A stretch of DNA of 8,040 nucleotides from Tigheibacillus jepli. Lineage in GTDB: Bacteria > Bacillota > Bacilli > Bacillales > Amphibacillaceae. Position numbers and translations under genes: made by a program. The stretch is taken from the NCBI RefSeq assembly GCF_030732005.1, contig NZ_JAROCA010000092.1, positions 1-8,040 on the forward strand. Reading direction: 5' to 3'. The first letter of the stretch is position 1. Every line of letters begins with the position of its first letter. The notes beneath the pieces are model-generated. The model was not told the DNA's origin. It made no database searches and saw nothing but the letters and a program-made list of their open reading frames with translations. Of the stretch, positions 5,818 to 8,040 are shown in pieces.

Positions 5818-5866
5818 TGGGTGGCCAGTTCTCAAAGACATAAATGAAAGTCAATAATGGAATTGG

Positions 5867-7054
5867 CTAACTGTTATCGCGAGCTTGTTTGCCTCCCTCC
5901 AGTTTTTCTTCTGATTTTTCTCTTTCCTGCATTTTCTTTGAACGAGTGTATTGTCGGTACCCATAAGTACTTTTTCGAACTGCTTCTGGATTTTCAAGAC
6001 CTGCACCAATAGCTCCGGCAACTGTTGCAGCCGAGGTTACAAGCCAGGCAAGCTTAAAATAGTCCACGAATGTGATGTCGTGTTCGATCACTTCTTTGAA
6101 GATATCCGCAGGAACAAATACAGTCACCGCAAAAAGGAATAATATGAACATGGATACATAAAAAATCAACACGGAAATACCAAGCGTTGTAATGGTTGCA
6201 GTGTTGTACAGCAACCGCAGACGGCTGGAGCTGTAGTGCGATCTTTTTTCCCAGAGGTTATGAGCGAAAACGATCCAAACAACCATCCCGATGATTGCAA
6301 GCAACATAAGCCCGATAAACCTGGGAAGCCCGTACAACGCACTAAGCCGCCAAAGCGTATTGAAAATAAGCATGTAAGAACCTGTTGCAAATGCCAAACC
6401 AATCACTTTTTTATAGGATGGCATGATACCCCAAGGCCGGTTGGCAACCGTCATGCCGGAAAGGATCTTCAGCCTGCCATTCCATTTCGGGTGAATGACA
6501 AAACGTACTGACACACCATCGCATTTTTGTCTGAATTCGTTTCTCTGAATACTTGAAAATCGGAAGGCTTCCACCAATTTTACAAAAAATCTGTTGGTGC
6601 CTTTTTCTTTAATACCAATCCCTTTATTCAATAATTGCACATTGTTTTGTGTGTTCACATGGCGATAATACAACTCCTTCACCATATGAAGTATTGTCTT
6701 TTGTACCTTTGAGGGAGTGGGAAATCCACCAAATGCCGGCAACGAGACTTGGGCGATATGTTCATCGATATCCGCATCAGCCAGCACGATAAATTTATCA
6801 TAAAATATCGGTAGGTCTGTCAACGAAATAACATAGTCCCAATTGTTTGTTTCTTTCAATTGTATTGCCTGATCCATAATCTCCTTTACCTTTTCCGCTG
6901 CACCCGTGAGCTGATCGATTTCCACTTCCACCTTCCATGTTGCTTCTTCCGGTATTTCTTTTCGAAGGATTTTTTCCAACTTTTCGCTGAGTTTATCACA
7001 GATTGTTGCCGGAAGACCGGGTGCTGGGACAATCCCTATCGTCACTTGCTTCAT
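5867..7054 (-). CDS. Conserved membrane protein of unknown function (four predicted TM helices)
   Basis: The protein has 395 residues. The N-terminal half is soluble and begins MKQVTIGIVPAPGLP; later blocks are WKVEVEIDQLTGAAEKVKEIMDQA (40-63), NNWDYVISLTDLPIFYDKFIVLADAD (70-95) and AQVSLPAFGGFP (101-112). The C-terminal half has hydrophobic segments at about 216-236, 243-265, 285-312 and 333-353, and a charged tail. I recall similar proteins in Bacillaceae and actinobacteria, some named as methylene-tetrahydrofolate dehydrogenase, but nothing here supports that enzyme and the function is unknown. The start is unusual: GGAG is 15 bases upstream of the ATG and an in-frame TAG excludes any upstream start. 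The gene is alone on this strand, with a possible sigma-B-type promoter and a weak downstream hairpin. Confidence 0.85.
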   Translation of the reverse strand: MKQVTIGIVPAPGLPATICDKLSEKLEKILRKEIPEEATWKVEVEIDQLTGAAEKVKEIMDQAIQLKETNNWDYVISLTDLPIFYDKFIVLADADIDEHIAQVSLPAFGGFPTPSKVQKTILHMVKELYYRHVNTQNNVQLLNKGIGIKEKGTNRFFVKLVEAFRFSSIQRNEFRQKCDGVSVRFVIHPKWNGRLKILSGMTVANRPWGIMPSYKKVIGLAFATGSYMLIFNTLWRLSALYGLPRFIGLMLLAIIGMVVWIVFAHNLWEKRSHYSSSRLRLLYNTATITTLGISVLIFYVSMFILFLFAVTVFVPADIFKEVIEHDITFVDYFKLAWLVTSAATVAGAIGAGLENPEAVRKSTYGYRQYTRSKKMQEREKSEEKLEGGKQARDNS

Positions 7055-7112
7055 GTTTTGCGTTGGCTACTCCTTTTTAAGTTGGATTTGTATTGAAATG
7101 GTTAAAATCCAT

Positions 7113-7138
7113 ATACCCTCAAAAATGACTTTGCAATC
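7113..7138 (-). promoter_or_regulatory. Possible sigma-B-type promoter for the membrane-protein gene
   Basis: On the minus strand GGGTAT (7118-7113) is a perfect sigma-B -10, and GATTGC (7138-7133), 14 bases upstream, is a poor -35 (3/6). The position, about 60 bases before the start codon, is right. The claim depends mainly on the -10. Confidence 0.3.
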
Positions 7139-7146
7139 TTTTTTCG

Positions 7147-7170
7147 GTTTACAAACTGGATTATGGGAAG
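7147..7170 (+). promoter_or_regulatory. Possible sigma-B-type promoter reading toward the small protein gene
   Basis: GTTTAC (7147-7152) and GGGAAG (7165-7170) are 12 bases apart, each 5/6 to the sigma-B consensus; the spacing is at the short end of the allowed range. A transcript would begin near 7177 and carry a leader of about 135 bases with the palindrome at 7241-7264 before the small protein gene. Confidence 0.4.
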
Positions 7171-7240
7171 ATTATTCTTTTTTAAAGGGTCAATGGTACG
7201 CGCCTGGCAAACGGGAAATTTTTTTGATCTGCCCGATATT

Positions 7241-7264
7241 ATATGTTGGTTTAAATCAACATAT
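7241..7264. repeat. 24-bp near-perfect palindrome in the leader of the small protein gene
   Basis: ATATGTTGGTTT (7241-7252) and AAATCAACATAT (7253-7264) are inverted at 11 of 12 positions, and the single mismatch would be a G-U pair in RNA. CCCG (7232-7235) and CGGG (7266-7269) outside could extend it with a bulge. No T-run follows, so it is not a normal terminator. It lies about 50 bases before the small ORF and could be a dimeric repressor site or an RNA hairpin. Confidence 0.65.
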
Positions 7265-7312
7265 CCGGGAAGCATACAAATATAAACTACAACAGGGAAA
7301 GGAATATCTAAT

Positions 7313-7453
7313 ATGTCAACAGAACGAAAAAATCAAAGAACGTCCAAAAGAGCGGAGAAAATTCAAAAGGATCCTAACATGGATAAAAACGATAAAAATA
7401 CAGTTCAGTCGGAAAAGATGCGCTATAAAAATGCGGATGAAATATATGAGTAA
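7313..7453 (+). CDS. Possible small hydrophilic protein (46 residues), unknown function
   Basis: An ATG at 7313 preceded by AAAGGAA about nine bases upstream opens a 46-residue frame: MSTERKNQRTSKRAEKIQK, then DPNMDKNDKNTVQSEKMRYKNADEIYE. The product is almost free of hydrophobic residues, with no Cys, Trp or Phe, and is rich in Lys, Asn, Glu and Arg. This is the composition of many small stress or spore-associated proteins of Bacilli, but I do not recognise the family. A longer frame overlaps it (7098-7469) but gives an implausible mix of residues and has no ribosome site, so this short frame is the better choice. It is divergent from the membrane-protein gene and may have a sigma-B-type promoter. 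It could still be a chance ORF. Confidence 0.5.
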   Translation: MSTERKNQRTSKRAEKIQKDPNMDKNDKNTVQSEKMRYKNADEIYE

Positions 7454-7654
7454 TAATGGTGGCAGATAGATACAGTCGAAAAATAATGGGCGATCTGATC
7501 TTAAAATCATAATGGCAATGGGGTTTTGGGAAACTTGGAAATATATTTACAAAGAATTTTAGTGGCGATAGGCAAAGGGGTAGTCTATATATAATATCAT
7601 GAGCATTTGCTATTGTTTTTTTGGCATTGTACGAGATATTATGCACCTTTGTGA

Positions 7655-7804
7655 AAACAAAAAAACAGCCTTATTTCTGATGAAATGGGTCATCGTGTTG
7701 GCTGTAATCTTACCAATTCCATTACGTTTCCAGAAGATTACCTAGTTGTTTGTTTGGTACAAGACAAAATTGCAGAAAGAACTTTTGACTTCTGAGATAC
7801 TGTA
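7655..7804 (-). ncRNA. Candidate small RNA, minus strand, ending in an intrinsic terminator
   Basis: On the minus strand a promoter-like pair (TTGAAG, 17 bases, TATATA) would start transcription near 7804. The predicted RNA contains one stem-loop from GTAATCTT/AAGATTAC arms (7741-7734 and 7711-7704). It ends in a second hairpin, ACAGCC/GGCTGT with an inner GATGA/TCATC stem, followed by seven Us. Promoter, structured body and terminator together suggest an RNA of about 150 nt. It contains no convincing reading frame. Expression is entirely inferred. Confidence 0.4.
7659..7705 (-). terminator. Rho-independent terminator on the minus strand
   Basis: Read on the minus strand, ACAGCC (7705-7700) pairs with GGCTGT (7670-7665). 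An inner stem GATGA/TCATC (7694-7690 and 7683-7679) has loop CCCATT. A run of seven Ts (7665-7659) follows directly. No protein gene lies upstream on this strand within the window. Confidence 0.65.
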
Positions 7805-7813
7805 TGATACTAT
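7785..7813 (+). promoter_or_regulatory. rRNA operon promoter P1 (sigma-A)
   Basis: TTGACT (7785-7790) and TACTAT (7808-7813) are separated by 17 bases. It lies 118 bp upstream of a second, stronger promoter with the same direction, as in the tandem rrn promoters of Bacillus. Confidence 0.7.
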
Positions 7814-7839
7814 ATAAAGGTTGCTTGTGATTACTTCAA
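7811..7839 (-). promoter_or_regulatory. Possible divergent promoter overlapping rrn P1
   Basis: On the minus strand TTGAAG (7839-7834) and TATATA (7816-7811) are 17 bases apart. The -10 overlaps the -10 of P1 on the other strand, so the two could not be used at once. It would drive the candidate small RNA. Confidence 0.35.
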
Positions 7840-7881
7840 ACTTTTACGAGCTAAACAGTTTGCTAAATTGATAGCTTACTG

Positions 7882-7931
7882 TAAAAAAACATTAAAAAGT
7901 TATTGACACCGTGATTTATTGTGGGTATAAT
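7882..7931 (+). promoter_or_regulatory. rRNA operon promoter P2 (sigma-A) with A/T-rich UP element
   Basis: The -35 TTGACA (7903-7908) and -10 TATAAT (7926-7931) both match consensus exactly and are 17 bases apart. The A-tracts at 7882-7899 directly upstream look like an UP element. Transcription should start near 7936-7938. The following sequence is a Bacillus-type pre-16S leader, which identifies it as an rrn promoter. Confidence 0.9.
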
Positions 7932-7965
7932 ATAAGAGTTGCTGATAAAAAACAACAAACTGATT

Positions 7966-8040
7966 TCGTTCTTTGAAAACTGAACAAAACGACCAGTATG
8001 TCAAGCAAGTTCGATGCTTTAGGCATTGAACATATGCGAA
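7966..8040 (+). other. Pre-16S rRNA leader with boxA-like sequence (16S gene lies beyond the window)
   Basis: CGTTCTTTGAAAACTGAAC (7967-7985) is the boxA-like antitermination and processing segment found before 16S genes in Bacillaceae. A hairpin follows: GTTCGATGC (8009-8017) pairs with GCATTGAAC (8023-8031), including one G-U pair. The conserved 16S 5' end (GAGTTTGATCCTGGCTCAG) is not reached. About 590 bases (7454-8040) contain no protein gene. Confidence 0.85.

Noticed and set aside
5694..5843. A cysteine-rich 49-codon frame (MNERVCLQPGSYPSCKAERM...)
   Set aside because: It lies within the hairpin repeats, and the possible GGGGG site is too far from the ATG. The cysteines have no recognised spacing.
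7098..7469. A 123-codon frame overlapping the small ORF
   Set aside because: No ribosome site, mixed composition rich in Ile, Lys and Arg, and it crosses the palindrome. The shorter frame at 7313 is better supported.
7599..7745. A 48-codon plus-strand frame with a hydrophobic segment (MKWVIVLAVILPIPL)
   Set aside because: The AGGGG is too far from the ATG and the frame runs through the minus-strand terminator and its stem-loops. Toxin-like peptides of this size exist, so it cannot be excluded entirely.

Overview
The window looks like chromosomal DNA from a low-GC Gram-positive bacterium of the Bacillaceae, probably one of the halophilic or alkaliphilic genera related to Virgibacillus, Lentibacillus or Oceanobacillus. 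This rests on the purine-rich Shine-Dalgarno sites, a TTG start, the YflT and CsbD stress proteins, sigma-B-like promoters, and a tandem rRNA promoter with a Bacillus-type pre-16S leader at the right edge. The exact genus is an inference.

Left part (1-1572): the 3' part of a beta-N-acetylhexosaminidase gene (GH3/NagZ) that looks internally deleted, then a convergent gene for a Uma2-family (DUF820) PD-(D/E)XK nuclease. Three same-orientation copies of a GC-rich imperfect palindrome, built on GGGACACGGGGACAGGT, lie at 574-645, 1312-1409 and 1486-1552. The first supplies the last codons and stop of the nagZ remnant, the first and second bracket the Uma2 gene, and the third lies in the leader of the next gene.

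Centre (1573-5627): an SstT-type serine/threonine:sodium symporter with its own promoter and terminator. About 500 bp of non-coding DNA follows, filled with a dispersed intergenic repeat that contains three copies of a 21-bp unit. Then come a GNAT acetyltransferase, two general-stress genes (YflT/GSP17M-like and CsbD-like) and a class I SAM methyltransferase. The YflT gene has a good sigma-B promoter, and both stress families belong to the sigma-B regulon in B. subtilis.

Right part (5628-8040): a small region with two related hairpin repeats resembling IS200/IS605-type ends, then a minus-strand four-TM membrane protein of unknown function. Divergent from it is a possible 46-residue hydrophilic protein with a long palindrome in its leader. 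The intergenic region between them has back-to-back sigma-B-like promoter motifs. The last 590 bp carry no convincing protein gene. They hold a candidate minus-strand small RNA (promoter, two stem-loops, U-tract) and tandem sigma-A promoters, a boxA-like sequence and the leader of an rRNA operon whose 16S gene starts beyond the window.

The genes are mostly single transcription units rather than one operon. The shared theme, stress adaptation, is supported only for the YflT/CsbD pair and perhaps the divergent pair near 7100. No clear multi-gene defence system or new pathway is visible. The most unusual items are the palindromes around the Uma2 gene and the candidate small RNA facing the rRNA promoter.
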